64,000 nucleotides of DNA from Bremerella sp. P1 (GTDB taxonomy: Bacteria > Planctomycetota > Planctomycetia > Pirellulales > Pirellulaceae): the NCBI RefSeq assembly GCF_028748185.1, contig NZ_CP118164.1, positions 558,001 through 622,000 of the forward strand. Reading direction: 5' to 3'. The number at the start of each line of letters is the position of its first letter. The first letter of the stretch is position 1. Under the pieces are notes generated by a model. It saw only the letters and a program-made list of their open reading frames with translations. It was not told where the DNA came from and ran no database searches. Shown here in pieces: positions 27,191 to 36,325 of the stretch. The position numbers and the translations under genes were made by a program.

Positions 27191-28277
27191 ACACTAATGT
27201 TGTCGACGGCAGATGCTTGCGAATGGCAGCCAATGCCGGAGGATTCCCGTTGGTTTGACCCTGATATTGGGCCAGGTTCTCGCGGAACTTCGAGAGTCCG
27301 TCGAGAAACGAAACGAGGTTGGACTTGGCGAACGATTCAATCGCCGTCCAGCTTCCCACGCCCATCTCTTTCAGGTAGTGGGAATTGATCATCTGCTCGT
27401 GATGCGAGGACTCCGGCAGTGCCAACACAGGCTTGCCCAGGTAAATCGCCTCGCCGAGCGATTGATTGCCTGCGGCGCCGATCAACGCGTCGCAGTGAAT
27501 AAAGTCGTCTGTAAATCTTTGCTCATCAATTTCATGAAAGGTCATGGGACCGTCGGCGGGTCGTTTTCCCAGGCCATAGACCTTCACAGGTCGATCGCAC
27601 GCTTTGAGCAGTTCAAGCGTGTCGTCGGTGGTCGCTTTTCGCACGTACGACAGGATGAACCCTTCTTGCGACGGCTGCGCCTCGCACACATCGGGGCGGA
27701 GCAGGGGACCAACCTGAACAACATCCTGGTAGCCGGGCCGAAGCTTGGGCGTGAAGAACGACGAAACGACCGTCGCTTGCTTCTCGACATGGTGTGCCTT
27801 GACGACAAACCCCATGGCCCATGCATACCACTGCAAACTGGACGGTAGCGACGACAAATCGTAGGCCAGCAGGAAATCCTGATGATTCAGGCTGACCACC
27901 GGGATGTCGCACTTGCTAGCCGCCTTGGGCAGGATGGGCTCGAAATCGGAAACGATCAGATCCGGCTTTTCGCTCTTGAGGACCTCGGTCGTTTCGCGAA
28001 TGTTCTTCTTCAACTGCCCTAGGAACTTGAATCCCTCGTAAATCGATTTCGAGAGATCGAGCCGCCGCTGGGTGTAATAAAACTTCAGCCCCGGCAATTT
28101 GCGAACTTCCACGCCAGGAAACTCTGGCTTGTTATAGATGGGGGCAAGGAAGTCGTATGCTTCATTGGGCGCGAACAGGACGAGTTCATGTTCGTGGCGG
28201 AGATGCTCCGTCATCGTCCGAACTCGGGCCGCGTGTCCACGCCCCTCACCCGACATGCTGTAGAAGATTTTCGCCAT
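27189..28277 (-). CDS. Glycosyltransferase of the TIGR00661/MJ1255 (GT-B, family 28-like) type
   Basis: The start is set at ATG 28277 (MAKIFYSMSGEGRGHAARV), which matches the family beginning; the longer frame to 28337 adds an unlikely leader. The 362-residue cytoplasmic product has the GT-B features: a Gly/His-rich first loop (GEGRGHAAR), LIVSDFEPILPKAAS at the end of the N-terminal domain, and a C-terminal nucleotide-sugar site (DALIGAAGNQSLGEAIYLGKPVLALPE). Such proteins resemble MurG and monogalactosyldiacylglycerol synthases. The gene lies downstream of an LpxH-like phosphoesterase on the same strand (179-bp gap), an association that suggests a glycolipid or lipid A-like pathway. Confidence 0.85.
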   Translation of the reverse strand: MAKIFYSMSGEGRGHAARVRTMTEHLRHEHELVLFAPNEAYDFLAPIYNKPEFPGVEVRKLPGLKFYYTQRRLDLSKSIYEGFKFLGQLKKNIRETTEVLKSEKPDLIVSDFEPILPKAASKCDIPVVSLNHQDFLLAYDLSSLPSSLQWYAWAMGFVVKAHHVEKQATVVSSFFTPKLRPGYQDVVQVGPLLRPDVCEAQPSQEGFILSYVRKATTDDTLELLKACDRPVKVYGLGKRPADGPMTFHEIDEQRFTDDFIHCDALIGAAGNQSLGEAIYLGKPVLALPESSHHEQMINSHYLKEMGVGSWTAIESFAKSNLVSFLDGLSKFRENLAQYQGQTNGNPPALAAIRKHLPSTTLV

Positions 28278-28456
28278 AACTACTTGGGGAAGAATCTCTC
28301 GGCGGAACTTAAGAGGGCTGATCCTCAACCCCGTCAAACACTCCGCTCAAATGTCGCTGCGTTTGCAGTGATTGTAATGTATATGCTCCCGCGCTGCTGC
28401 GAGACAAGACAATTCCCATGAATTCGAGGTTCATCCTTGAAACGTGGAAGATGCTC

Positions 28457-29362
28457 TTAACGGCTCTCGTCAGCATGGAAAGGAACTGCCAGTACGGGGG
28501 CTTCATCCGATCCCCGCAAGTCGACGCCTAGTGCCGCGGCCATCAGTTCCTGTCGGCGTCGTTCGACCTCTGCCGGATCCAAAGGGATTACCTGGGCGGC
28601 ATCTGGATTGGTTTCATGCGGCACATCAATTATTTCGTAGCGACCGTCGGTATATTCCAACAACGCCGTACTATTTTCGATCCAATCGCCGGTGTTGTAG
28701 TACGTGATGCCATGCTTTTCAACGACGATCGGCGTATGGATATGGCCGCAAATCACGCCCTGACACTCCAGTGACTTGGCATGCAACATCAGGCTGTCTT
28801 CAAAGTCGCTAACGAACTGGACTGCCGATTTGACGTTCTTTTTGATGGTCGCCGCCAACGGCCAGCGGCTGAGGTTGTAATGCCGACGCCAACGATTGAC
28901 GCGTTGGTCTGCCCAGCAAATCGAGTCGTACAGGAACGACCCCATCACCGAAATCCACTTGGCCTTCTTTTCGACCTGGTCGAACTTGTCGCCGTGGGTG
29001 ACCAAGATCCGACGGCCGTTAGGGCAGTGGTGGATGAACTGGTCGGCGATCTCGACGAAATCGAACTTGAAGCGGAAACTACGCAGGAAATCGTCGTGAT
29101 TGCCAGGCGTGTAGAAGATCTTCGTTCCGGTCTGAGACATCTCGAACAATCGGCTCAGGATGGCATTGTATACCGGCTCCCAGTGCCAACGCTTGCGAAG
29201 ACGCCATCCATCGATGAAGTCTCCCACAATGTAGATGTATTGTGGTTCGTGTTGATTCAGCAGATCTAAAAAGGGTTCAACTCGGGCGTAGGGACAACCC
29301 AAGTGAAGATCGCTGAAAAATAAGGTTCTAACCCGATTTCGATTGCGCGACATGGCACCCAT
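28457..29362 (-). CDS. LpxH-like metallophosphoesterase (UDP-2,3-diacylglucosamine diphosphatase type)
   Basis: The 301-residue product has the calcineurin-like motif set: FSDLHLG (Asp-His), IVGDFIDG (GDxxD-type), TPGNHDD, LVTHGDKFD and CGHIHTPIV, which together form the di-metal site. LRKRWHWEPVYNAILSRL is characteristic of the larger LpxH/UDP-diacylglucosamine diphosphatase-like group found in many Gram-negatives. The C-terminal part is a Glu/Asp/Pro-rich tail after residue 250. ATG 29362 or the ATG three codons later is the start. It precedes the GT-B glycosyltransferase, so the two may work on the same envelope lipid. Confidence 0.85.
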   Translation of the reverse strand: MGAMSRNRNRVRTLFFSDLHLGCPYARVEPFLDLLNQHEPQYIYIVGDFIDGWRLRKRWHWEPVYNAILSRLFEMSQTGTKIFYTPGNHDDFLRSFRFKFDFVEIADQFIHHCPNGRRILVTHGDKFDQVEKKAKWISVMGSFLYDSICWADQRVNRWRRHYNLSRWPLAATIKKNVKSAVQFVSDFEDSLMLHAKSLECQGVICGHIHTPIVVEKHGITYYNTGDWIENSTALLEYTDGRYEIIDVPHETNPDAAQVIPLDPAEVERRRQELMAAALGVDLRGSDEAPVLAVPFHADESR

Positions 29363-29801
29363 AATTTGACAGGCTCCATCCTGATCGAAGTTCTAAGGGA
29401 CTCGAAGGCCTTAGCCGTGGGGCCATTGCAACTGAAAGGGATCCTGCGAAGTTGCGATGGAAGCTTAAGGAAACCTTTCGGAACATTGCCTTTTATGGCA
29501 GAGAAACGTTGAGATGGAGTGAATAGGGGGTAAAGGTATCATAAATGTGAGCTTCTCAGATTCCTAGAGAAATCGTCCGTAGGACGGTCACTGCAACTTC
29601 GAGCCCCAAGCCACAAAACCAATAACAACAAGAACTTACAACTTACACGACGCATTCTTCCCCGCAGATTTCAGGGCGAATTCCTCTGAAAACGAGTGCG
29701 CGACGACGCGTGGGGGCCCCAAAATTATCGACATTGCATCGACAATTGCCCCTCGTGGAAAAGATGTCGTTGAAAATGATTCATCGTACGATACGGCCCT
29801 T
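29363..29801. other. Intergenic region, no gene seen
   Basis: This 439-bp gap separates two leftward genes: it contains the 3' end of the YhaM-like gene and the promoter of the phosphoesterase gene. A small hairpin CGTCC.GTA.GGACG lies near 29575-29590. The part 29600-29660 is A-rich and repetitive (CCAATAACAACAAGAACTTACAACTTACAC). No tRNA or other RNA gene was recognised. Confidence 0.4.
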
Positions 29802-30770
29802 TTACGAGTGCCCACCCTTGTAAAGCTTCCGGCCGAACTGAGGACTATAGGTCGTCCAGCGGCTGTCAGTGTTCACATCGTCGGCAAGCAGCTTCTCGAA
29901 GCCGTGCATGTGGGCATCCAGGCTATCGATGTAGTGCAAAGCGAGCGCTTCCGCCGTCATCGGAACCTTCGGGCTGCCATACTCAAGCTTCCCATGGTGG
30001 CTGACGACCATGTGCTTGATCCGCAGGGCAAGCTCTTCAGGGAAAGGCTCACCACCCAGCTTTTCGGCTTCCTTGGTCAGTCGATCGACGATACTTACCC
30101 CGCTCACCAGGTGCCCGATCAACTGGCCTTCGTCACTGTAAGCAAGGCCCTTACCGGAACTTAGTTCGTCGACTTTGCCCAGGTCGTGGAACAGAATGCC
30201 CAAGACCAACAGATCTTCGTCGACCTGCGGGTAGAACGGCACAATTGCCTTGCCGACCTTGATCAGATTGACGACATGCTCCAGCAAACCGCCTTCGTAG
30301 GCGTGGTGGTTCTTTACCGCGGCCGGCGATTTACGGAAGCGAGCAATTAGTGCCTCGTCGATCAGGAAGCACTCGGCCAAGTTTCGCAGATGAATATTGC
30401 GGATCGACCGCAAATGCTCGGCGAGTTCCTTGAGCATGGCATCCATGCGTTGGGGACTGACCTGCATGAAGTCGGATTCATCAACATCGCGGGCATCGAC
30501 TTTCTCGATATGTGAAACGATGACCTGCATGGCCCCATTGTAGAACTGCGATGTCCCTTGGATTCGGATGTAATCACCATCTTCAAAACGCTTGTAGATG
30601 CCTTCGTTGGCGTTCCACATCATTGCGTTGACGGCACCCGACTTGTCGGAGAGTTGCATTTGCAGATAGAGGTTACCCTGGCGATTGGGACGAAGCTGCT
30701 TACTGGAGGCGACGTAAACCTCGTTGATGCTTTCATTTTCACCCAACTGCGTAATGCTTCTTCTGGCCAT
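29802..30770 (-). CDS. YhaM-like 3'-5' exoribonuclease (OB fold plus HD domain)
   Basis: The start is ATG 30770 (MARRSITQLGENESINEVY), with AGGA shortly upstream; the longer frame to 30878 is not supported. The 322-residue product has an N-terminal OB nucleic-acid-binding fold (YLQMQLSDKSGAVNAMMWN, DYIRIQGTSQFYNGAMQVIV) and an HD domain: NHHAYEGGLLEHVVNLI, ILFHDLGKVDEL and RIKHMVVSHHGKLEYGSPKV. This is the YhaM/CBF1 layout, metal-dependent nucleases of RNA and DNA ends, known mainly from Firmicutes. The gene is divergent from proS. Confidence 0.88.
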   Translation of the reverse strand: MARRSITQLGENESINEVYVASSKQLRPNRQGNLYLQMQLSDKSGAVNAMMWNANEGIYKRFEDGDYIRIQGTSQFYNGAMQVIVSHIEKVDARDVDESDFMQVSPQRMDAMLKELAEHLRSIRNIHLRNLAECFLIDEALIARFRKSPAAVKNHHAYEGGLLEHVVNLIKVGKAIVPFYPQVDEDLLVLGILFHDLGKVDELSSGKGLAYSDEGQLIGHLVSGVSIVDRLTKEAEKLGGEPFPEELALRIKHMVVSHHGKLEYGSPKVPMTAEALALHYIDSLDAHMHGFEKLLADDVNTDSRWTTYSPQFGRKLYKGGHS

Positions 30771-31012
30771 TCCGGGTCCTATCTTGTCTATTCCAACATC
30801 TGCTGTTCCGCAAAGCGCTCGCCCCCCCCAATAGAGAAGGTTGGAGGCGATTCTAGAGACACCCCCTAGTCTGAACAAGGACCCGCAAATGTAGTTGCAT
30901 GTAAACGCAGAACTACCTCGGCTGTCCGCAGCAGGCAGATTTTTTTAGAATGCCGGTCCACCCAATGGTGCAAATTTGCCCTCATAAAAGACATAGGAAC
31001 ATAGGGATCCCG

Positions 31013-32533
31013 ATGGCCAAGGCGCCCAAGAATGCAATTAGCCCGACTCGCGAAGCGGACTATCCCGAGTGGTATCAACAGGTGATCAAGGCCGCTGATC
31101 TGGCCGAGGTATCTCCCGTACGCGGATGCATGGTGATCAAACCGTGGGGCTGGGGTATTTGGGAGAACATGCAGAAAGTTCTCGATGGCATGTTCAAGGA
31201 CACCGGCCACGAGAATGCGTATTTCCCCCTCTTTATCCCGATGAGCTTTTTGGAAAAAGAGGCCGAGCACGTCGAAGGCTTTGCCAAGGAATGTGCAGTC
31301 GTCACGCATCACCGCCTGGAACCTGGCCCAGACGGAGGCCTGGTACCGGCCGGCAAACTGGATGAACCACTGATTGTGCGTCCAACCAGTGAAACGATCA
31401 TCGGCGCCATGTACGCCAAGTGGGTCCAGTCGTACCGCGATTTGCCTATCCTGATCAATCAGTGGGCCAACGTCGTTCGTTGGGAACTGCGTACCCGCAT
31501 GTTTCTGCGGACAGCCGAGTTCCTGTGGCAAGAAGGTCACACGGCGCATGCCACCAAGGAAGAGGCCCTGTTTGAAACGCGTCAGATGCTCGACGTCTAC
31601 GCCGACTTCGCCGAAAACTACATGGCCATGCCGGTCATCAAAGGCGAGAAGCCATCGTGGGAACGCTTCCCGGGGGCTGACATGACGGTCAGCATCGAAG
31701 CCATGATGCAGGACCGCAAAGCCCTGCAAGCAGGCACATCCCACTTCCTGGGCCAGAACTTCTCAAAGGCCCAGGAGATCAAGTTCCAGTCGGCCGAAGG
31801 GACCGAGGAATTTGCCTGGACCACGTCGTGGGGCGTTTCGACGCGTCTGGTCGGCGGTCTGATTATGACCCACAGCGACGACGATGGCTTGGTCGTCCCG
31901 CCGCGACTGGCCCCAAAACACATCGTGATCCTGCCGATCTACCGCAGCGATGAAGAGAAGGCTACGGTTCTCGCGTTCTGCGATGAATTGGAAGCTAAGC
32001 TCAAGGCGCAGTCCTACGACGGTGCCCCGGTTCGCGTGATGATGGACGATCGTGACCTGCGAGGCGGTGAGAAGACTTGGTATCACATCAAACGTGGCGT
32101 GCCGGTTCGCGTTGAAGTTGGCCCGCGTGATGTGGCCTCGGGAAGTGTGTTCGTTGGCCGCCGTGACCAAACGCCGAAAGACAAGCAGGGCATCCCGGTC
32201 GATCAGTTCGTCGCAGGGATTGCCGACATGCTTTCCGAGATTCAAGATGGCTTGTTCGAGAAAGCGAAGAAGCTACGCGAGGACAACACGCGTAAGGTCG
32301 ACTCGATCGATGAACTGAAGAAGTGGTTCACTCCGAAAAGCGACGATAAGCCTGAAATCCATGGTGGCTTCGCTTACGTCCACTGTGCCGATGTGAAAGA
32401 AGTCGAGGAAGAGCTGAAGAAGCTGAAACTAACGGCCCGCTGCATTCCTGTTGACGGTGACGACGAACCAGGGAAGTGCTTGTTCACCGGGCAGGATGTT
32501 GCCCGCAGGATGGTGATCGCCAAGGCTTACTAA
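31013..32533 (+). CDS. proS: Prolyl-tRNA synthetase, short archaeal/eukaryotic type
   Basis: ATG 31013 (MAKAPKNAISPTREADYPEW) with AGGGAT upstream is chosen over the longer frame from 30950. The 506-residue product is a class II synthetase that charges tRNA-Pro. Motif 1 lies in the region of NMQKVLDGMFKDTGHENAYF, motif 2 in WELRTRMFLRTAEFLWQEGH, motif 3 in the stretch of WGVSTRLVGGLIMTHSDDDG. The anticodon-binding domain (VILPIYRSDEEKATVLAF) and the zinc-like C-terminal domain are followed by the final Tyr (VIAKAY), all features of the ProS type 3 form. It lacks the bacterial editing insertion. A strong terminator follows. Confidence 0.96.
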   Translation: MAKAPKNAISPTREADYPEWYQQVIKAADLAEVSPVRGCMVIKPWGWGIWENMQKVLDGMFKDTGHENAYFPLFIPMSFLEKEAEHVEGFAKECAVVTHHRLEPGPDGGLVPAGKLDEPLIVRPTSETIIGAMYAKWVQSYRDLPILINQWANVVRWELRTRMFLRTAEFLWQEGHTAHATKEEALFETRQMLDVYADFAENYMAMPVIKGEKPSWERFPGADMTVSIEAMMQDRKALQAGTSHFLGQNFSKAQEIKFQSAEGTEEFAWTTSWGVSTRLVGGLIMTHSDDDGLVVPPRLAPKHIVILPIYRSDEEKATVLAFCDELEAKLKAQSYDGAPVRVMMDDRDLRGGEKTWYHIKRGVPVRVEVGPRDVASGSVFVGRRDQTPKDKQGIPVDQFVAGIADMLSEIQDGLFEKAKKLREDNTRKVDSIDELKKWFTPKSDDKPEIHGGFAYVHCADVKEVEEELKKLKLTARCIPVDGDDEPGKCLFTGQDVARRMVIAKAY

Positions 32534-32560
32534 GCCTGGCAGGTCGTTGATAGACAACGA

Positions 32561-32600
32561 AAAAGGGAGTGCAACCTTGGGCTGCACTCCCTTTTCTTTT
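32561..32600. terminator. Bidirectional terminator between proS and the DUF1559 gene
   Basis: AAAAGGGAGTGCA (32561-32573) pairs perfectly with TGCACTCCCTTTT (32583-32595) around a nine-base loop. It has TTTT followed by CTTTTTG on the plus side and an A-run on the other, so it can end transcripts from both convergent genes. Confidence 0.88.
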
Positions 32601-32626
32601 TGTAGCGTCGACTCGACCGGACTTAC

Positions 32627-33649
32627 TTAGTTGATCACGGTTCCGTCAGCCATGGCCGTCAATTGCATCCAGACGGCGTGATCGGTCGTCAGTGGCAACG
32701 ATTTGACCGATCCATCACCCATGACGCACTGTTCGACGTTGTGTGCCGTACAGGCACTGTTCCGGTTCGTGTTGATGGACTCTCCGGAAATGAAAACAGG
32801 GGCAAACAATCCCGCACCCGGGGTCGCAGTTCCGCCTGGTTCATAACCCGAGGTACTGACGCTACCCACGGTTACTCCGGAGCCGCTGTAATAGACCCCA
32901 ATCAAGGCCGACCGAGCGTGACCCGAGCTCGACGTAATAAACGCGGATTCACCCGAGTCAGTCTGCGTAACGTCCGAGCTGCCGGTAAAGCCAGCGGCCG
33001 TCACCTCGGCAACCAATACCGTGTTGGAAAGGCCGTCCGATACTTTGGCTAGGTTGGTTGGCAGATTTGGCCGAAAGACACCACCCAAGTCAACCTTCTT
33101 GCTTGCATAAGGCGCGGCCGCAACGAATGGGGGACGCGAAAGTGACCCTGAGACTGCGGTGGCGGAACCACCATTGAATTGCTGGGCGTCGACACCGCAA
33201 AGGTAACCTTGCGAACCCGCGTAGTTCGTGATGCCTACGTCAGATACCGACGCGTTATCACCCATTTCCGGGTCGGAAGGGCATTGGAGCATTTCCAATT
33301 GCGTCTCCAGGAACGGCGCGTTCGCGGCGGCCGAAGCACTGACGGTAAGATTCAGGGTATCGTACAGGTTGCCCTGTTCCAACTCAGGCAGAATTTTCGC
33401 GATCCATGTGAAATTGTTGGAATCGACGGCGATGGGCAATGAACCCTTTTCAGATTCCGAGTTGATCAGCGCGAGGCCAATCTGCTTCAAATTGTTCTGA
33501 CACTGGGCACGACGGGCCGCTTCGCGGGCTGCTTGCACGGCAGGAAGGGTCAAACCAACCAGAATCCCAATAATCGCAATCACGACGAGGAGCTCCACAA
33601 GCGTGAAGCCGCGACGTACGCTCGTCGCGCGAGAGACATTACTTTTCAT
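32627..33649 (-). CDS. DUF1559 prepilin-like protein
   Basis: The 340-residue protein carries a type IV pilin-like N-terminus: a basic leader, then [20 protein letters not shown] with the prepilin cleavage site between Gly and Phe and Glu at +5, then the alpha-helical [21 protein letters not shown] that defines DUF1559. The C-terminal domain ends with a typical H-X9-DG segment ([14 protein letters not shown]). Planctomycete genomes encode dozens of these major-pseudopilin-like proteins; their assembly partners and roles are unknown. The C-terminus is full length. A terminator shared with proS lies downstream. Confidence 0.95.
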   Translation of the reverse strand: MKSNVSRATSVRRGFTLVELLVVIAIIGILVGLTLPAVQAAREAARRAQCQNNLKQIGLALINSESEKGSLPIAVDSNNFTWIAKILPELEQGNLYDTLNLTVSASAAANAPFLETQLEMLQCPSDPEMGDNASVSDVGITNYAGSQGYLCGVDAQQFNGGSATAVSGSLSRPPFVAAAPYASKKVDLGGVFRPNLPTNLAKVSDGLSNTVLVAEVTAAGFTGSSDVTQTDSGESAFITSSSGHARSALIGVYYSGSGVTVGSVSTSGYEPGGTATPGAGLFAPVFISGESINTNRNSACTAHNVEQCVMGDGSVKSLPLTTDHAVWMQLTAMADGTVIN

Positions 33650-34215
33650 ACGAATAGACCTTCCGAACGAAACGATGAGCCGGCACAGAGGAGTTTGTGG
33701 CTGAGAAAGCTGGCTGCATTCCTTAATCCAATTTGATTGTTACCGAACTGTGCCCATAACTCAAGGGATTTGTCGACTTAGGACGTTTCAAATCGACATC
33801 TGTACATCTCTCTTAGGCAAATATCCCCACCATTGGACTGTCCCTAGAGCCAAATCGGGCGAATCTGGCTCCCGAGCGTAATCTTAGGCAAGAGAGGCAG
33901 ACCTTGCGGATATGGCAAAGATGTCGGCCTGAATATAGCAGACTGAATTTCCGCAGCGACTGTATCGATAAACCAACTAAACCTGGACTAGCTGCGAGAC
34001 GCTACGCACCTCCTATCGTGCCCCTTGGCGGCGATAGACTTCCTGGTTTCGCCCTGACCGGCGAGTCACCAAAGAGGTCGAAAAGAGGTTCGATGGGGAA
34101 GCGTAAGTTTTATTACCCGCCCCGATGGACACGGGCGTTTAGGCATCCGAGCGGCGGTTGGGTAGTTCGCGTTATGGACGCTCACGAATTCCTGGGAATT
34201 GGAGGGAGTTTTACG
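33650..34215. other. Long leader and promoter region of the porin gene
   Basis: This 566-bp gap separates the divergent DUF1559 and porin genes. The porin frame stays open upstream to 33904, but a strong GGAGGGAG at 34201-34208 and a perfect signal peptide place the start at 34216. The segment 33960-34200 is rich in GGCGG/CCGCC elements and could be a structured 5' leader. I do not recognise a known riboswitch class in it. Confidence 0.45.
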
Positions 34216-35568
34216 ATGAAAATGGATTGGAAGGCCGCCATGTTGGCAGCCGCAATGATGGTCGGCGGTTCGACCGTCGCTTCGGCTCAGGAAGCTGGTA
34301 TTTATGATGCCAGCCAGGTGAGCTACAACGCAATCGCTTCCGATTGTGGTTGTGCGACGGATGTAGCTTGTGGCTGCGATGCTGCTCCGACCTGTGGTTC
34401 GACTTGTGGCTGCTACAGCGATTGCTGCTGTGGTGGCATGGATTGGTTCGGTTGCTGTGAACACGGCGACGCTTGGACCCTGTTTGGCGAAAACGACTGC
34501 GGTGTCACCATCGGTGGTTGGGTTTCGGCTGGTTACTATGGCAACTTCCGTGGTGTTAACACCAACAACGGAAATGCCCCGGTTGCCTTCCGTCAAATCT
34601 CCAACGCTCCGACGCTGAACCAAGCTTGGTTGTACGTCGAAAAGGCCGCTGACGCTGAAACCTACTGCTTCGATCTCGGTTACCGAGTTGACGCTATGTG
34701 GGGTGCTGACGGTCCTGACACGCAATCTTTCGGTTACGGCGATCGTTACCGCTGGGACAACGGCTGGAACTCGGCCACGACCGCTGACGGCGAAGCCCTC
34801 TACGGTTCGGCTATTCCTCAAGCTTACCTGACCGCCGCTTGGGGCGACTGGGAAGTTAAGGTCGGTCACTTCTACACCATCATTGGTTACGAAGTCGTTA
34901 CCGCTCCGGACAACTTCTTCTACAGCTACGCCTACACGATGAACTACGGCGAGCCGTTCACCCACGGTGGTATCCTCGCTACCTACAGCGGTGTCGAAGA
35001 CACGACTCTGTGGGGCGGTTACACCCAAGGTTGGGACACGGCTTTCGACAACTGGGAAGCTCAAGCGACCTTCCTCGGTGGTATCAGCCGTGACCTGTCC
35101 GACAGCACCAGCTTCACTTGGGCTGTTAACGTCGGCGACTGGGGTAAGACCAACGGCGGTAACATCTACATGAACAGCTTCGTGCTGACTCATGACATGG
35201 GATGTGGTTGGAGCTACGTGTTCCAGCACGACCTGGGTGTTCAGTCGAACTTGGGTACCGGTAACGAAAACAACTACTGGTACGGTGTGAACCAATACCT
35301 GTTCAAGGAAATCAACGATTGCTGGGCATTCGGTGGTCGTGCTGAATGGTTCTGCGACGAAGACGGCTCGCGTGTTGGCTTCGGTCCAGGCAACTACTAT
35401 GCCTTGACCCTCGGTGCGAACTGGAAGCCAAATGCGAACGTGATCGTTCGTCCAGAAGTTCGCCTCGAGAAGTTTGATGACCTGGACAACGGTGGCGGCA
35501 CGCCATACGCCGAAGGCACGCACGATGACTGTGTGTTCTACGGTGTCGACGCTATCTTCACCTTCTAA
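34216..35568 (+). CDS. Outer-membrane beta-barrel porin (BBP2 type) with Cys-rich N-terminal region
   Basis: The start ATG has GGAGGGAG seven bases upstream. The 450-residue product has a signal peptide (AAMLAAAMMVGGSTVASAQ) and then a remarkable region, about residues 37-80, with 12 cysteines (CGCATDVACGC, CGSTCGCYSDCCCGG, FGCCEHG). The rest is a repeating amphipathic beta pattern rich in Trp, Tyr and Gly (WEVKVGHFYTIIGYEVV) that ends in Phe (DAIFTF), as outer-membrane barrels do. It resembles putative porins of the BBP2/OmpL-like group. Codon use is strongly biased to GGT, GCT, GTT, TTC and AAC, unlike most neighbours, so it is probably one of the most abundant proteins. The Cys region may form disulfides or bind metals. 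Confidence 0.88.
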   Translation: MKMDWKAAMLAAAMMVGGSTVASAQEAGIYDASQVSYNAIASDCGCATDVACGCDAAPTCGSTCGCYSDCCCGGMDWFGCCEHGDAWTLFGENDCGVTIGGWVSAGYYGNFRGVNTNNGNAPVAFRQISNAPTLNQAWLYVEKAADAETYCFDLGYRVDAMWGADGPDTQSFGYGDRYRWDNGWNSATTADGEALYGSAIPQAYLTAAWGDWEVKVGHFYTIIGYEVVTAPDNFFYSYAYTMNYGEPFTHGGILATYSGVEDTTLWGGYTQGWDTAFDNWEAQATFLGGISRDLSDSTSFTWAVNVGDWGKTNGGNIYMNSFVLTHDMGCGWSYVFQHDLGVQSNLGTGNENNYWYGVNQYLFKEINDCWAFGGRAEWFCDEDGSRVGFGPGNYYALTLGANWKPNANVIVRPEVRLEKFDDLDNGGGTPYAEGTHDDCVFYGVDAIFTF

Positions 35569-35601
35569 GGTGTAGAAAGAGTCGAAAGATGCTTACAAAA
35601 G

Positions 35602-35636
35602 TGCCGCGGGTGGAAACATCCGCGGCATTTTTTATT
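35602..35636 (+). terminator. Intrinsic terminator after the porin gene
   Basis: TGCCGCGGGTG (35602-35612) pairs with CATCCGCGGCA (35617-35627) around a GAAA tetraloop, with one G-T wobble, followed by TTTTTTATTTC. This is a classical rho-independent terminator, as expected for a highly expressed gene. Confidence 0.93.
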
Positions 35637-35697
35637 TCTTGTAAGATGAGGGAAGCGTTCAACACTTCCCCAGATATATCCTTCGAAAGAGCATCCC

Positions 35698-36234
35698 TTG
35701 GGAGAGATCCAAGATCCACGCAAGATCTTACCGATTGTCGCCGCATTTAGTTGCCATAGCGAAGCCCTCGAATGGGGCAAATCGCAGGCCGAAGCCGCCT
35801 GGGGCGAGATCGCCCTGGTCAGCGAACCCTTCTTGTTGACCGAAACAACGTACTACGACCAGGAAATGGGGCCCGGTCAATACAAGCAGTTCTGGGCCTT
35901 TTCTCAGCTGCGATCTCCCGGCGATCTTCCCGATTGGAAACGAAAGTCCAACGGTTGGGAAGAACAATACGCTCAAACAGGCCAGTGGCCTGAAGAGCGT
36001 CCTTTGAACCTCGACCCAGGGTACATTTCCGAGGCCAAGCTGGTCTTAGCGACTACCAAGGATCGTGATCACCGCATTTATTTGCGGGATGGGATCTATG
36101 CCGAGGTCACGCTGCACTTTCGCCGAAAGGCCTGGACCTCGTGGCCGTGGACCTATCCCGATTACCAACGGCCGGAGTACCACGAGTTCTTCGATCGTTG
36201 CCGGGCCTACCTGCGACAGCAAATGACCTCTTAG
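35698..36234 (+). CDS. DUF4416 family protein, TTG start
   Basis: The 178-residue product is taken from TTG 35698 (MGEIQDPRKILPIVAAF). Its layout matches DUF4416: an N-terminal strand KILPIVAAFS, then EPFLLTETTYYDQEMGPG with the conserved YY...EMG motif, LNLDPGYISEAKLVLATTKD and a C-terminal WPWTYPDYQRPEYHEFF. The family has no known function; members often sit near nucleotide or cofactor genes, which is not the case here. No other start in frame fits better. A hairpin with T-tract follows the stop. Confidence 0.88.
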   Translation: MGEIQDPRKILPIVAAFSCHSEALEWGKSQAEAAWGEIALVSEPFLLTETTYYDQEMGPGQYKQFWAFSQLRSPGDLPDWKRKSNGWEEQYAQTGQWPEERPLNLDPGYISEAKLVLATTKDRDHRIYLRDGIYAEVTLHFRRKAWTSWPWTYPDYQRPEYHEFFDRCRAYLRQQMTS

Positions 36235-36240
36235 AAAGAG

Positions 36241-36272
36241 AAAGGGCGGTCTACGAATTGCCGCCTTTTTAA
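36241..36272 (+). terminator. Terminator after the DUF4416 gene
   Basis: AAAGGGCGGT (36241-36250) can pair with TGCCGCCTTT (36259-36268) with one bulged G, followed by TTTAAA. The stem is shorter than the other terminators here, but position and T-run support the call. Confidence 0.65.
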
Positions 36273-36325
36273 ATAGAATGGACTCTTTGCTCTTCCATCC
36301 TTAAGTCTTCTGCCTAGGAAAAACT

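Noticed and set aside
34066-35523. Minus-strand open frame of 485 codons opposite the porin gene
   Set aside because: It is the antisense shadow of a strongly biased gene (GGT/GTT codons read as ACC/AAC); its product is Thr/Val-rich with no domain, and the plus-strand gene has a perfect ribosome-binding site and signal peptide.
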